Shown: positions 43,585-53,677 of the stretch, in pieces
Layout: the number at the start of each line of letters is the position of its first letter
Position numbering within the stretch: position 1 is the first letter of the stretch
DNA from: Sulfobacillus sp.
GTDB lineage: Bacteria; Bacillota; Sulfobacillia; Sulfobacillales; Sulfobacillaceae
NCBI GenBank assembly: GCA_027343695.1
Contig: DAHWKJ010000074.1
Location: forward strand, 53,859-117,858
DNA length: 64,000 bases
Direction: 5' to 3'
Translations under genes and position numbers: made by a program
The notes under the pieces: model-generated
Databases searched by the model: none
What the model saw: the letters and a program-made list of their open reading frames with translations, nothing else
What the model was told of the DNA's origin: nothing

Positions 43585-44562
43585 TTATCCCTTCTCTAAC
43601 GGCTGCTCCCCGATCCGCCCAAATCGCTCCTGCCCCACAAAGAGCGCCCCTAAAATTAGGAGGGCTCCCACAAAAAATGAGAAGCTCAACTGGGTGTGGG
43701 TGATGATAACGGACAGCAACACTCCGAGCACCGGTTGAAGATAGAGGAACAGCGCCACTAAGGAAACCGGTACTCGGCGCACCGAGAACATCCACAGGAA
43801 ATACGCCAATGCGGTGGCTAAAATGGACAAATAGAGTAGCGCCCAGAGTTCCCCATGAATCCAGGTATGCGGGGTTCTCGCTCCAGTCGCAAGCCAAATC
43901 GGTACGCTTCCTATAAAACCGCCGAGCAACGTCGCAGCTGTCGCAGTCGACGACCCGACCACCTGGGACAATCGCGCGGAGAAGACATTATAGACCGCAA
44001 AACAACCAATGGCCACGAGTAAGAGAAGGTCCCCATAGGCATACCCCGCATGGCCCAGCGTCGGAAATCCGGCCACCGCCCACGCTCCCACCACCGCCAT
44101 GACTAAAGCCCACTTTCGGCCCCGACCAAATACTTCCTGCAACCACATCGCCGCAATCACCATGGTGACGAGAGGTTCCAAGGCAATCGAGATAGCCGCC
44201 AGTGCCGGGGTCGATAAAAAGAGCCCTAAAGATTGCAGGTAAACCGGAATCGAAAATCCAACGATGCCCAACCCCAATGCAAGGAGACCCAACTTGACGT
44301 CCCAAAGCTTCCCTCGCGTCAGTCGTAGGAACGGGAGAAACGCCAGGGCCCCGACGCCGAGACGCACCATGGTCAGAAATTCTGGCGTCATCCCCCGTAA
44401 GGCCAGACTCGTTGCGGGATAGGTTCCCGCCCAGATGAGATTCATCGCGACCAGGATCCCGATGTTGCGCGTTTTATTTGTCACCGACGTGCTCGTGCCT
44501 CCAGGGAGATTCTCTCGATGCGCTGTCTCATAACTCTCGGTTAACTTTGTCATAGCAACCAT
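43585..44562 (-). CDS. EamA/DMT-family transporter
   Basis: A 325-residue protein with ten hydrophobic segments in two EamA repeats (about 35-165 and 180-310). N-L-I-W-A-G-T-Y-P-A near residue 41, the E-P-L-V-T-M segment near 128 and the Y-L-Q-P-V-L-G motif near 277 are typical of metabolite exporters of the drug/metabolite transporter superfamily. The cargo is unknown. Start choices ATG 44562 and ATG 44553 both have weak ribosome binding sites. It lies directly upstream of gerAA in the same direction. Confidence 0.85.
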   Translation of the reverse strand: MVAMTKLTESYETAHRENLPGGTSTSVTNKTRNIGILVAMNLIWAGTYPATSLALRGMTPEFLTMVRLGVGALAFLPFLRLTRGKLWDVKLGLLALGLGIVGFSIPVYLQSLGLFLSTPALAAISIALEPLVTMVIAAMWLQEVFGRGRKWALVMAVVGAWAVAGFPTLGHAGYAYGDLLLLVAIGCFAVYNVFSARLSQVVGSSTATAATLLGGFIGSVPIWLATGARTPHTWIHGELWALLYLSILATALAYFLWMFSVRRVPVSLVALFLYLQPVLGVLLSVIITHTQLSFSFFVGALLILGALFVGQERFGRIGEQPLEKG

Positions 44563-44678
44563 TCATTAGTCAATTACGGCACTTTTGACTATCATAGACG
44601 TGTAAACCTGACCTCTGGCAGGGAAATATTTTGCTGCAGTTGGACATCCTTGTCAGTGACACGAAGGAGATGAAGAGC

Positions 44679-47501
44679 GTGGCCTCGCATGCGATGCCCC
44701 CCCGTTGGGAAAGTTTCTACGGCCCCAACGCCGGATATCTTATGGACCTATACGAGCAATACTTGAATGACCCCAAAGCACTGGATCCGGTCACCCGCGC
44801 TGTTTTTGAGGAAATGGGAGCGCCCCCTTTGGGAGCGATCCCCCAAAACGAGACCCCTGCCTTAGGTCGTCTCGACGACTCTTCTCGTCTCGACCTGATT
44901 AGTCAGGCGACAGATTTTTTGCGTAACATCCGTGCGTATGGCCATCTCTCGGCCAAAATACATCCGTTAGATGCACCCCCTCAACTAGTGCCCTTGCTAC
45001 GTCCCGAAACGTACCATCTTAGTGCTACGGAACTGCAAAGTATTCCCGCCAGATTGGTGTGGACAGAAGCCCCACCCGAAGTGCATACCGCATGGGACGC
45101 CATCACCTGGTTAACGAGGCTCTATACCGGTACGACCGCCTATGAATTTCGACAGGTTCAAGATCTCGAAGAACGCAACTGGCTCGACCAGTACGTGGAT
45201 AATGGGTCCGCGCGGGCTCAGTTGTCGTCATCAGAGCAACGGACTCTACTGCTCCGATTAATCTCCGTAGAGCAATTTGAACGGTTTCTCCACACCACTT
45301 TCCCGGGTCAAAAACGGTTTTCGATCGAAGGAACCGATACCTTGGTCCCGATGTTAGACACGCTGACCCATTTGTCAGCCGAAGCCCACATCCTGGAAGT
45401 CACGATCGGAATGGCCCACCGTGGACGGCTTAATGTCTTGGCCCATAACCTAGGAAAACCCTACAAAGATATTTTCTCGGAGTTTCATACCGCCCCCAAT
45501 AAGGACCTAGTACCCAGTGAAGGGTCGAGCGGCATTAACTTTGGTTGGACCGGCGATGTCAAGTACCATTTGGGTGCTAAGAAAACGGTCCAAGATTCTA
45601 GTATGGTCTCGGTAAAACTGACGCTGGCAAATAACCCTAGTCACTTGGAGTTTGTCAATCCCGTGGTCGAAGGCTTTGCGCGCGCGGCTCAAGATGTCCG
45701 CACCAGCCCCGGGGCACCGACCCAAAACGCAGATCAAGCCTTAGCCATTCTCATTCATGGTGATGCGGCGTTCCCCGGTGAAGGTATTGTCGCCGAAACC
45801 TTAAACCTGTCTCGGCTTGCTGGATATTATACCGGCGGCACCATTCACATCATCGCGAACAATCACTTGGGCTTTACCACGGAAGCTCGCGACGGGCGGT
45901 CGACGCTCTATGCGAGCGACCTCGCTAAGGGCTTTGAAATTCCTATCGTCCATGTCAATGCAGACGACCCCGAAGCATGTATTGCCGCAGCCCAGATGGC
46001 TTATGCCTATCGTCAAAAATATCACAAGGATTTCCTGATCGATGTGGTGGGCTACCGACGTTGGGGTCACAATGAAGGGGACGACCCGAGTATTACCCAA
46101 CCCCTAATGTACGCCGGGGTCGGAGACCATCCCACCGTGGCTACACTGTACGCGGATAAACTGGTGGCATCTGGCGTGATTGCATCGCCGCAAGTCGACG
46201 AAATGATTCAGAACATGCAAGAACAACTCCGCCGCATTTATGCAGAAACGGCAGCGGACCCGTCACGACCCGTATTGGCCGAACACGCCAGCGAGCCAAG
46301 TCAGGTGGAGGTTCCCTTAATCGCAGCAGACACTTTACGTCACATCAATAAAGAACTCTTAACCTGGCCCGAGGAATTCACCGTCAATCCTAAACTCGAA
46401 CGGATTTTGCTGCGACGTAAAGACACGCTCGACGTCGCAGGCGGGATTGACTGGGCTCATGCCGAAGCGCTGGCCTTCTCGACGATTCTGTCCGCAGGTA
46501 CCCCGATTCGACTCACGGGTCAAGACAGTGAACGGGGAACCTTCAGCCAGCGTCATCTGGTTCTTCATGACATGCACACCGGTGCCACGTATTGCGCACT
46601 CCAGCACCTCTCTCGTGCCAAAGCATCGTTTGTCGTCCATAATAGTCCGCTGTCTGAGGGCGCCGTGTTAGGATTTGAATATGGATATAGCGTTGAGGCT
46701 CCAGAAACCTTGGTTCTGTGGGAAGCGCAATATGGCGATTTCGCCAATTCAGGCCAAGTTCTCATCGACCAGTTCATTGCCCCCGGACGTGCAAAGTGGC
46801 GCCAAGATTCGTCAGTAGTACTGCTGTTACCCCACGGTTATGAGGGCCAAGGGCCCGAGCACTCCAGCGCTCGCCTTGAACGCTATTTGCAACTCTCTGC
46901 CGAAGAAAATTGGCGCGTCACCAACCCAACCTCGGCCGCGCAGTACTATCACCTGCTGCGTTCGCAAGCGGCCAGGCTCGCAGTAAAGCCTCGGCCGTTG
47001 GTGGTCATGGCGCCGAAGAGCCTCCTCCGTAATCCCTTAGCCTTTTCGAGCCTTAACGACTTAATCAGTGGACAGTTTTCAGAAGTCCTCTATACTCCGA
47101 CCCCAAATCCGGCCGACGTCACCCGCTTGGTGCTCTGTAGCGGAAAGGTGGCCGTGGAACTTGAAGCTTTTTTACAACAGAATCCGGACATCGATGCCAG
47201 TTGGATTCAAATCGCACGACTTGAGCAATTGTTTCCGTTCCCCGAAGATCCTCTGAAAAACCTGATCGCCACGTTGCCAGCGCTGCAGGAAGTGGTCTGG
47301 ATGCAAGAAGAGCCACAAAACATGGGAGCCTGGCTCTATGTTAAACCACAGCTTGACCGTCTTGGTAGCGGTCACCCGGTGTCGTATATTGGACGGCCTC
47401 TGCACGCGAGTCCGGCCGAAGGGCAAAGCCACGTCCATGCCCAAGAACAGCGGCGCATTCTTACCGCCGCCGCAACTCAAATCGAGGAGGGAGTACGTTG
47501 A
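44679..47501 (+). CDS. odhA: 2-oxoglutarate dehydrogenase E1 component
   Basis: A 940-residue thiamine-diphosphate enzyme of the TCA cycle. The N-terminal [12 protein letters not shown] segment, [11 protein letters not shown] near residue 248, [10 protein letters not shown] near 370 and G-H-N-E-G-D-D-P near 471 (ThDP and Mg sites) are intact. It decarboxylates 2-oxoglutarate and passes the succinyl group to E2. It lacks the fused E2-like domain of actinobacterial enzymes. The start is GTG 44679 behind GAAGGAG; TTG 44631 upstream has no site. It overlaps the E2 gene by four bases. An E3 gene is not in the window. Confidence 0.94.
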   Translation: MASHAMPPRWESFYGPNAGYLMDLYEQYLNDPKALDPVTRAVFEEMGAPPLGAIPQNETPALGRLDDSSRLDLISQATDFLRNIRAYGHLSAKIHPLDAPPQLVPLLRPETYHLSATELQSIPARLVWTEAPPEVHTAWDAITWLTRLYTGTTAYEFRQVQDLEERNWLDQYVDNGSARAQLSSSEQRTLLLRLISVEQFERFLHTTFPGQKRFSIEGTDTLVPMLDTLTHLSAEAHILEVTIGMAHRGRLNVLAHNLGKPYKDIFSEFHTAPNKDLVPSEGSSGINFGWTGDVKYHLGAKKTVQDSSMVSVKLTLANNPSHLEFVNPVVEGFARAAQDVRTSPGAPTQNADQALAILIHGDAAFPGEGIVAETLNLSRLAGYYTGGTIHIIANNHLGFTTEARDGRSTLYASDLAKGFEIPIVHVNADDPEACIAAAQMAYAYRQKYHKDFLIDVVGYRRWGHNEGDDPSITQPLMYAGVGDHPTVATLYADKLVASGVIASPQVDEMIQNMQEQLRRIYAETAADPSRPVLAEHASEPSQVEVPLIAADTLRHINKELLTWPEEFTVNPKLERILLRRKDTLDVAGGIDWAHAEALAFSTILSAGTPIRLTGQDSERGTFSQRHLVLHDMHTGATYCALQHLSRAKASFVVHNSPLSEGAVLGFEYGYSVEAPETLVLWEAQYGDFANSGQVLIDQFIAPGRAKWRQDSSVVLLLPHGYEGQGPEHSSARLERYLQLSAEENWRVTNPTSAAQYYHLLRSQAARLAVKPRPLVVMAPKSLLRNPLAFSSLNDLISGQFSEVLYTPTPNPADVTRLVLCSGKVAVELEAFLQQNPDIDASWIQIARLEQLFPFPEDPLKNLIATLPALQEVVWMQEEPQNMGAWLYVKPQLDRLGSGHPVSYIGRPLHASPAEGQSHVHAQEQRRILTAAATQIEEGVR

Positions 47502-48718
47502 GTAAAATCATCGTCCCAGAACTGGGAGAATCCGTGACCGAAGCCACCGTGGGCAACTGGCTTAAAAAAGTGGGCGACGCAGTAACCGCTGGGGAAGCAC
47601 TGGTGGAACTGGAAACAGACAAAGTGAACCTAGAAATTACCGCGAATGAAAGTGGACAAGTCGCTTCGATCGCCTACGAGAGTGGTACGGTGGTGAAAGT
47701 CGGTGACGTACTGGCTGAGATCACCGCATTGGCTGGCGATGCGGGCGCACGCCAGGCGCCGGCACCAAAATCGGCCCAGGCCAACCCCATCACCCCTCAA
47801 AGCGACGCAAGTGAGGTCCGTGCTACGCCCGATGTGCGGCGCCTGGCGCGCGCCGAAGGTGTCAATCTGGATGAAATTCCCAACCCGAATAAGGGTCGGA
47901 TCACCCGAGAAGATGTCACCTCCTACGTGGCCGCCAACCGGCCTGCGACTAGCCCGCCGCCGCAACCCGTAACGGGTGGTATCATAACCAAACCGGTGAG
48001 TCCTCTCACCGAGGGCGAGCGACCATTCGAGCGAGTGCGGATGTCTAGGCGGCGCATCACCATTGCCCGAAGATTGGTTGAGGCTCAACATACCGCTGCC
48101 ATGTTAACCACCTTTAATGAGGTGGATATGTCCGCAATTCTGGATGTCCGACGACGCCGTAAAGACGCCTTTTATGACAAACACGGTGTCCGCCTAGGCT
48201 TCATGTCGTTCTTTACGAAAGCGTCCATTGCAGCCTTGAAGGCCTACCCCCGACTTAACGCCGAGATCCAGGGCGACGAAATGATATTGAAGCACTTTTA
48301 TGATATTGGTGTGGCCGTCTCCACCGAAGGAGGTTTGGTAGTGCCCGTGGTGAAGAATGCGGATCGCCTAAACTTTGCCCAACTGGAAAAACGCATTGGC
48401 GAACTGGCCCTAAAGGCCCGCGATAACACGTTAAGCCTCGAAGACCTCCAAGGTGGCAGCTTTACGATTACGAATGGGGGTGTGTTCGGATCACTCCTCT
48501 CGACCCCGATTTTGAATGCCCCGCAAGTCGGAATCCTTGGGATGCACAAGATCGAAGAACGCCCCATCGCCATCAATGGCCAAGTCGTCGTCCGTCCCAT
48601 GATGTATCTAGCCTTATCGTATGATCATCGCATTGTCGATGGCAGTGAAGCTGTCCGCTTCTTGGTGACCATCAAAGAGCTCCTCGAAGACCCCGAGTTC
48701 TTACTCTTGGAAGGTTAA
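47498..48718 (+). CDS. odhB: Dihydrolipoamide succinyltransferase (E2) of 2-oxoglutarate dehydrogenase
   Basis: A 406-residue E2. The lipoyl domain (1-78) has the modified Lys in L-E-T-D-K-V-N-L-E near residue 43. The peripheral-subunit-binding domain (about 105-145) starts A-T-P-D-V-R-R-L-A. The catalytic domain (from about 175) ends with [12 protein letters not shown], which carries the active-site His and Asp. The start is TTG 47498 behind GGAGGGAG, overlapping the E1 stop (TTGA). A terminator follows 18 bases after the stop. Confidence 0.94.
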   Translation: MSKIIVPELGESVTEATVGNWLKKVGDAVTAGEALVELETDKVNLEITANESGQVASIAYESGTVVKVGDVLAEITALAGDAGARQAPAPKSAQANPITPQSDASEVRATPDVRRLARAEGVNLDEIPNPNKGRITREDVTSYVAANRPATSPPPQPVTGGIITKPVSPLTEGERPFERVRMSRRRITIARRLVEAQHTAAMLTTFNEVDMSAILDVRRRRKDAFYDKHGVRLGFMSFFTKASIAALKAYPRLNAEIQGDEMILKHFYDIGVAVSTEGGLVVPVVKNADRLNFAQLEKRIGELALKARDNTLSLEDLQGGSFTITNGGVFGSLLSTPILNAPQVGILGMHKIEERPIAINGQVVVRPMMYLALSYDHRIVDGSEAVRFLVTIKELLEDPEFLLLEG

Positions 48719-48736
48719 CTGATAGATTAGACTATG

Positions 48737-48766
48737 GTCGAGGTCGTCCACTGTGGCGGCCTCGAC
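48737..48766. terminator. Terminator between odhB and the convergent transporter gene
   Basis: GTCGAGG (48737-48743) pairs with CCTCGAC (48760-48766); the inner CG/CG and CCA/TGG pairs extend the stem to about 13 pairs. TCTTTATC follows on the plus strand. Confidence 0.65.
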
Positions 48767-48833
48767 TCTTTATCAAGACCTTCAGAATTCATTACGCGGT
48801 CTGGCGTCGAATGACCACAAGTTTCCCCTCGCG

Positions 48834-49469
48834 TTAGTGCAACACCCCGACAATGAGAGCCATCCCAACGCCTGCGCTCATAATTGTTACGCCTTGATTG
48901 AGCCAACCCCGCCAATCGCGGTGGCCATCCGATCGGGTTTTCCCGGCGCCCAGGAGGACCCCGAGCAGCATCAAGGCGCCAATCATGGCGACCAAAAAAC
49001 CTGCCAGCAACAAACCCGCCGATGCGGGGTATCGTTCTTGGTTAATCATCAGGAGAAAAATGGCCAAATCCCCCGGCGCTATCGCCAGACCCAGGAGGAA
49101 CCCCAAGAGCCACGATGAACGAGGCGACCCGATCCATCGATTGAGAATACGGCTCATCCGATTCGGCGTCTTGTCCTGGTGCCGCTGGCGCCAGACTAAC
49201 CAGGCCACTAAAACCAACCAGACTCCGGCAATACGACTCATGAGGCCGGCTACCTGAATGGGAATCGCATGCAACACCAATAGAACCAATGCGGCAATCA
49301 CGATCATGCCCACACTATGCCCGATCCCGATCCGCAACGCGTATCCGAGTGCCTGCGCAGCATTAGCCCGACTCTTTTCCACATACGCGGCGACGGCTGC
49401 CATATGGTCGGGAGCCAAGGCGTGCCGTATTCCGAGCATTATTGCTACGCCAAATAGAGCCCAGGTCAT
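48834..49469 (-). CDS. NiCoT/UreH-like membrane transporter
   Basis: A 211-residue membrane protein with about six hydrophobic segments. The first contains G-I-R-H-A-L-A-P-D-H-M-A-A-V near residue 13, a variant of the H-A-x-D-A-D-H metal motif of nickel/cobalt transporters and the R-H-A-L-x-P-D-H of UreH-like proteins. A second polar membrane motif, G-H-S-V-G near 50, is also typical. Likely moves nickel or cobalt, or helps load a metalloenzyme. It starts at ATG 49469 behind GAGGAGGT. No hydrogenase or urease gene is nearby. Confidence 0.75.
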   Translation of the reverse strand: MTWALFGVAIMLGIRHALAPDHMAAVAAYVEKSRANAAQALGYALRIGIGHSVGMIVIAALVLLVLHAIPIQVAGLMSRIAGVWLVLVAWLVWRQRHQDKTPNRMSRILNRWIGSPRSSWLLGFLLGLAIAPGDLAIFLLMINQERYPASAGLLLAGFLVAMIGALMLLGVLLGAGKTRSDGHRDWRGWLNQGVTIMSAGVGMALIVGVLH

Positions 49470-49743
49470 CGCACGACCTCCTCAATAGCCCCTGATGGTG
49501 ATTTATCCAGTGTATGCCCGGCGTATCTTGACCTAGTCGCGGTAGACCAAGAAGCCTTAAGGGGGTCCGAAATAGGATGAGACACATTCCGGTTTGATCC
49601 GTGCTTGGGGGATTGGGATCTTGCTTTATGGGGTAGCCAGTCTCTCGTTTATCGGAACCCTTTGACGGGAAGTGGAGGGCACAGGGCTTTCGACCCGTGC
49701 GTAAAAGGGTCTAGGACCACATCTCTGTGCTCTGTTAATTATG
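49470..49743. other. Intergenic stretch, nothing recognised
   Basis: No supported gene or strong hairpin was seen. The region 49744-49902 that follows is formally open on the minus strand but lies beyond the internal terminator of the rescue-factor gene and is probably rarely transcribed. Confidence 0.35.
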
Positions 49744-50079
49744 TTACACACTACGGGAAAACAGACTATCTTGTTTCGTATCGCATAAATCCGCCTCAAG
49801 GCGGACAACAATTCGGGCCTTAGGTCCATGCAAGAGACAATTGAGTACCCATACCGAATTAACACGGTCCTCAGAAAACGCCCGAGCATAGATATCTCGA
49901 CGAAAAAAGTCTCGAGCTTCGGAGATTTTCTCCCGCTCGAGACCTCGCATCGTACAGCGCTGGTAGGCGCCCTTGCCTTTTTTCGGCTTCACAATTTGGG
50001 TTCGTGGATTCATCCCATGCCAGTGATGGCGTCCGGGCATTTTCTTTCCCGCCTTGATCTTATCGCTGGTTTTCATCAT
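49744..50079 (-). CDS. ArfA/BrfA-like alternative ribosome-rescue factor made from a stop-less mRNA
   Basis: The open frame has 111 codons, but a terminator at 49903-49943 should end the mRNA near codon 58-59. The effective product is about 58 residues, very basic: M-M-K-T-S-D-K-I-K-A-G-K-K start, then P-R-T-Q-I-V-K-P-K-K-G-K-G-A-Y-Q-R at residues 25-41. K-K-G-K-G-S/A-Y-x-R is the ArfA motif that sits in the empty mRNA channel of stalled ribosomes. In arfA and Bacillus brfA the mRNA also ends inside the coding frame, so the protein is made fully only when tmRNA rescue fails. ATG 50079 or 50076 behind GGGAGG. Codons after the terminator look non-coding. No database check was possible. Confidence 0.7.
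   Translation of the reverse strand: MMKTSDKIKAGKKMPGRHHWHGMNPRTQIVKPKKGKGAYQRCTMRGLEREKISEARDFFRRDIYARAFSEDRVNSVWVLNCLLHGPKARIVVRLEADLCDTKQDSLFSRSV
49903..49943 (-). terminator. Intrinsic terminator inside the ArfA-like reading frame
   Basis: On the minus strand GTCTCGAGC (49943-49935) pairs perfectly with GCTCGAGAC (49917-49909). An inner GGAGA/TCTCC helix extends the stem, and TTTTTT (49908-49903) follows at once. The U-run is read as two Phe codons of the frame. It is one of the best-formed terminators in the window, yet it lies within an open frame. Confidence 0.85.
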
Positions 50080-50245
50080 TCCATGCCTCCCGTCGCTGTG
50101 ACTCTATCTAGTATACGCCACAAACCACGTTCGGGGCTCGATCCGGTAGTTAAGCCTGCGTCATTGGATAGGTGTCGGGTGTGCATCCGTTCTAACCGTA
50201 TCGAATCCTTTCGAGAGCGACAGACACATTGGTTGAACCCATCCG

Positions 50246-51094
50246 TCAAGAGGGCAACGGTATCCCCCAAAAACGCATCGCATTATGATAAAACACCGAC
50301 ATCCTGGTGTCATGGGTAGCTGCTGCATCCCAGACCCGCCACCAATGGGTGGTGAACGGTTCCTCGAGGATCGGTAGATCACTCCCATAGATGACGCGAT
50401 CGGGATAGCGTCGCAAAAGGTGACTGAGGCACTCCGACGAGAGTCCCAACCGCGTACCCGGAATGGCGGCAGTATCTACATAGAGATAGGGATAGCGGTC
50501 CATCAGGTCAAAGGTCTCCTCAATCTCATCAAATCCGAGGTGCGCCACCTGCACTCTGAGTGTCGGGAAGCGCGTCATCAAATCCGCCAAATAGGATATC
50601 CCTACCGAATCATTGCGGTGAGGTTCACGACCCGCGTGGACCACAACACACCGGTCCCGTTCTAGGATAGTTTCATATACGGGAGTCCACCGCGGATCGT
50701 TCAGACGCGTACGTTGGACATTGGCGTGGATCTTGAGTCCGCGAAACCCAAAATCATCCAAAACCATGGCCGCCTCGGACGCACGATCGGGGTCATCAGG
50801 ATGCACCGTGCCAAAAAGTTGCAGTCCCGCCGACCCATGGCCCCATTTCCATAACCATTCATTCAAGGAATGGGCCATACCGGGTTTATGAGCATACACC
50901 AAGACCGCCGCACCAACACCGCCAAATCTGGTCACTTGGCGATAAATCGCGGTCTCAAACCGGTCTCGGTAGGCAATATCCCATCCATCACGGGCAAACC
51001 AGGCATAAATGGCTTGCTGTAAGGGCTTAGGAAAAATATGTAAATGTCCATCCACAAAGGGGATTGGAGCCCGATCCACCGCCCCATTGGTCAT
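50246..51094 (-). CDS. Amidohydrolase-family protein (TIM-barrel, Amidohydro_2)
   Basis: A 282-residue metal-dependent hydrolase or decarboxylase. F-V-D-G-H-L-H-I-F near residue 13 supplies the first metal pair, G-L-K-I-H near 120, V-V-V-H-A-G near 151 and Y-G-S-D-L-P near 237 the later ligands and the catalytic Asp. Its substrate is not known. The ATG at 51094 overlaps the stop of the D-amino-acid enzyme gene (ATGA), so both are co-translated and may act in one pathway. A longer frame upstream lies within that gene. Confidence 0.82.
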   Translation of the reverse strand: MTNGAVDRAPIPFVDGHLHIFPKPLQQAIYAWFARDGWDIAYRDRFETAIYRQVTRFGGVGAAVLVYAHKPGMAHSLNEWLWKWGHGSAGLQLFGTVHPDDPDRASEAAMVLDDFGFRGLKIHANVQRTRLNDPRWTPVYETILERDRCVVVHAGREPHRNDSVGISYLADLMTRFPTLRVQVAHLGFDEIEETFDLMDRYPYLYVDTAAIPGTRLGLSSECLSHLLRRYPDRVIYGSDLPILEEPFTTHWWRVWDAAATHDTRMSVFYHNAMRFWGIPLPS

Positions 51095-52179
51095 TGGACA
51101 CATCCCCGAGCTAGCGTACGAATCTCCCGCATCGTTGGACCCTTCCTGCCCATGACGCGATGATGGAGGTTGACCGTAGTGCACGCATGATTGGGAATAA
51201 CCTCCACAATATCACCAATCGCGAGTGAGATTTTGCCCTGATATCGCGATTCGACGATGCCATGTTCCTCCGATAGTCGACTGATGATTAAATCGGGGTG
51301 TCCCTTAATGATTCCATAGCCTCCGAGCACCGGCCCGTCGCTCGAAAGGGTCTTACTGCCCGCATCTAAAATAATTCGACCGAGTGTCGGTTTACTGACC
51401 ACCATCGTCTTGACCGTCAGGGCACACTCTTCGATGGCCGCTCCATGAGCCGCTATCGTGGCTGCGTCATTATATATGTAAGTCCCTGGTCGCACCTCAG
51501 TGGCCACCGTCAGTTCGTCCATAAAGGCGGCCGCAATGGTACCGCCTTCGCTGATAATTCTGGGGGCCAATCCCTCGTGTCTCAGAAAATCCCGGATTAT
51601 TTGAAGCTGTTGGTTTTCCTCACGAATTTTCAGGATAATTTGATCGCGATCTAAGTTCTGGGCCACATGACCTCCAAAGCAGGTAATACCCGCATACTCG
51701 ACCCCCGGCGTTTTTTCTATGGCGCGGGCCATCTCGACGACATCGACCGGGTGAAGGATCCCGACCCGATGCATCCCGGTGTCAATTTCCACCAACGCTT
51801 CAATCGGCGTGCCTAAATGTCGTCCCACGACCGCTAGCGCTAAGAGACCTTCCAATGAGTCCACACTAACCCGCACCCGCGCGCCATTGTCGACCAAAGC
51901 TTGTAGCCGCTCTATTTTAGCGGGCCCTATAACGGGATAGCCTAGCGATAGATTGATCACGTTGTGCTCCACCATGACTTCGGCCTCACTGAGCTTGGCG
52001 ACCATCACCCCATCGGCACCATAAGCCATTTGTTGTTGCGCCCAAAACGGTGACTTATGGGTCTTGCTATGAGGTCGCAACTCTTTTTCTAGACTCCGTG
52101 ATCGATGCGCCATACGTTCGATATTGTTGATGGACACCGATTCATCCACCACCAGATACGGCGTATCCGTCTCCTGCAT
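51091..52179 (-). CDS. D-threonine aldolase / D-serine dehydratase-like PLP enzyme
   Basis: A 362-residue fold-type III PLP enzyme of the DSD1 group. The PLP Lys is in L-R-P-H-S-K-T-H-K near residue 39. The barrel contains V-E-I-D-T-G-M-H-R-V-G near 150. The C-terminal P-N-H-A-C-T-T-V-N-L near 335 supplies the His and Cys metal ligands of this family. It probably cleaves or deaminates a D-3-hydroxy amino acid. It starts at ATG 52179 behind AGAAAGGAAG. Operon with the amidohydrolase gene. Confidence 0.87.
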   Translation of the reverse strand: MQETDTPYLVVDESVSINNIERMAHRSRSLEKELRPHSKTHKSPFWAQQQMAYGADGVMVAKLSEAEVMVEHNVINLSLGYPVIGPAKIERLQALVDNGARVRVSVDSLEGLLALAVVGRHLGTPIEALVEIDTGMHRVGILHPVDVVEMARAIEKTPGVEYAGITCFGGHVAQNLDRDQIILKIREENQQLQIIRDFLRHEGLAPRIISEGGTIAAAFMDELTVATEVRPGTYIYNDAATIAAHGAAIEECALTVKTMVVSKPTLGRIILDAGSKTLSSDGPVLGGYGIIKGHPDLIISRLSEEHGIVESRYQGKISLAIGDIVEVIPNHACTTVNLHHRVMGRKGPTMREIRTLARGCVQ

Positions 52180-52378
52180 GTTGATCTTCCTTTCTTCGAG
52201 ACTTCTGTAATCAGTCTAACTTAGCCGATATCTTAGTGCCCACTCCGAGATTGGCCGACTCTCTCGATTCGGGCGCCATGATTCGACAATTGTTGGGTTA
52301 CTTAGCAGGGAACCGACCACTTCATGGCGAAGATATCCGAAATATGTCAAATTCGATGAATAAGGATGGCCATTATCC

Positions 52379-53560
52379 ATGCACGGATTGATTCTTCCTT
52401 CCGCCACCATACCACTCTGGATCCTGGTTATTCTTTATGCCGCATCGGTATTGTTCTTCATGGGATATTTGGGTAGCCTCTGGGAACCATTCGCCCGCCC
52501 CTTTCTCCGTACCTCCGCCGCCAGTGGGGCTTTTTGGGGAGCTTTGGCGTTACTATTGATGGCCCATTCCGCGGCGAATGCCCAATATTGGTATCGGTGG
52601 TACCTCCCGCTTTTGGGGCTCATGGAAGTAGGTCTATTAGACAGCACCCTCACCATCATCGGGGCTCGCCGCCCCCCCATTATTACCACTTTATGGGCAC
52701 TGATGGGAATATTTTTAGTCACGAGTGTCGTGGTTTTGCCGTACCCTACTTTACGACCCGTACCAGACGGCTACTACCTGGCCGTGGTGTCATTACCGAT
52801 GTGGCTGGCGGTGGCAAAGCTCACCCTGTATGCTGCATTTCCATGCGGGATCACGGCCCTCATTGTTCGGCGCCTAAGATTAAAACACCCCCGTAGATTT
52901 CGTTGGTATGCCGTGTTTGGTCTTGGTACCGTGCCACTGATGATCCATGACGCATTTCTGGTTCACCACATGGTGACTCCCTATCCGACCTCTTGGGTGG
53001 TCGGATGCTTATGGGGTACAATCCTGTGGTTCGAACTGCGGGCCCAAATTCAGTCGGCCCATCGCCACATCTCTTATGATAGCCTCACGGGATCTCAATC
53101 GCGAAGCTATGGAGAATGGTACCTCGACCACGCTCTGAAAAAGGGCCCGGTCGGTGTGGTGTTCGTCGATGCCGATCGATTCAAGGCGATCAATGACCGA
53201 TGGGGACACGCCGCGGGGGACGAAGCGCTTCGCCGCTTAGGGAGGGCCCTACGATCGGCTTTAGATGGAGAGGGTGTTGTGGTCCGTATGGGCGGCGATG
53301 AATTTTTGTGTATTATCCCCGGGGCCGAATCCTTCCAAAAATCCCTATGGCTTCGACGCCTCGTGGATAAGTTCCAAGCCCAGACATCTCCCCAATTGAA
53401 CGCCCCGCCCCTCAGCGCCAGCTTAGGATGGGGATGGGCCGGCATAGGCGGCAACCGGTCCGCGCTCCTCGATCGCGCGGACCGGGCCATGTACCGTGAC
53501 AAAGCCCAACGGCGTCAATATCAGGATGAGTCACCAATATCCTCACGCCCCTTGGAATAA
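52379..53560 (+). CDS. Membrane-bound diguanylate cyclase (GGDEF)
   Basis: A 393-residue protein with six to seven membrane segments (about 8-215) followed by a GGDEF domain (about 220-380). The active site is R-M-G-G-D-E-F near residue 303, intact, with D-S-L-T-G near 231 and the metal Asp in V-D-A-D-R-F-K near 262. It should make cyclic di-GMP. An RxxD inhibitory site was not evident. The membrane part is not a sensor domain I can name. ATG follows AAGGATGG with a rather long spacer. It stands alone, divergent from the D-amino-acid gene pair. Confidence 0.88.
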   Translation: MHGLILPSATIPLWILVILYAASVLFFMGYLGSLWEPFARPFLRTSAASGAFWGALALLLMAHSAANAQYWYRWYLPLLGLMEVGLLDSTLTIIGARRPPIITTLWALMGIFLVTSVVVLPYPTLRPVPDGYYLAVVSLPMWLAVAKLTLYAAFPCGITALIVRRLRLKHPRRFRWYAVFGLGTVPLMIHDAFLVHHMVTPYPTSWVVGCLWGTILWFELRAQIQSAHRHISYDSLTGSQSRSYGEWYLDHALKKGPVGVVFVDADRFKAINDRWGHAAGDEALRRLGRALRSALDGEGVVVRMGGDEFLCIIPGAESFQKSLWLRRLVDKFQAQTSPQLNAPPLSASLGWGWAGIGGNRSALLDRADRAMYRDKAQRRQYQDESPISSRPLE

Positions 53561-53677
53561 ACCAAGCCGATGGCTCCTCCACGTCCATCGATCGCGTGCA
53601 GGCAAAGAGCGTTACAATAGGACGAGATAACGCGGGCAAGACAATCCCTGGCGTGTATCTAGAAGGAGGCTAGTATC

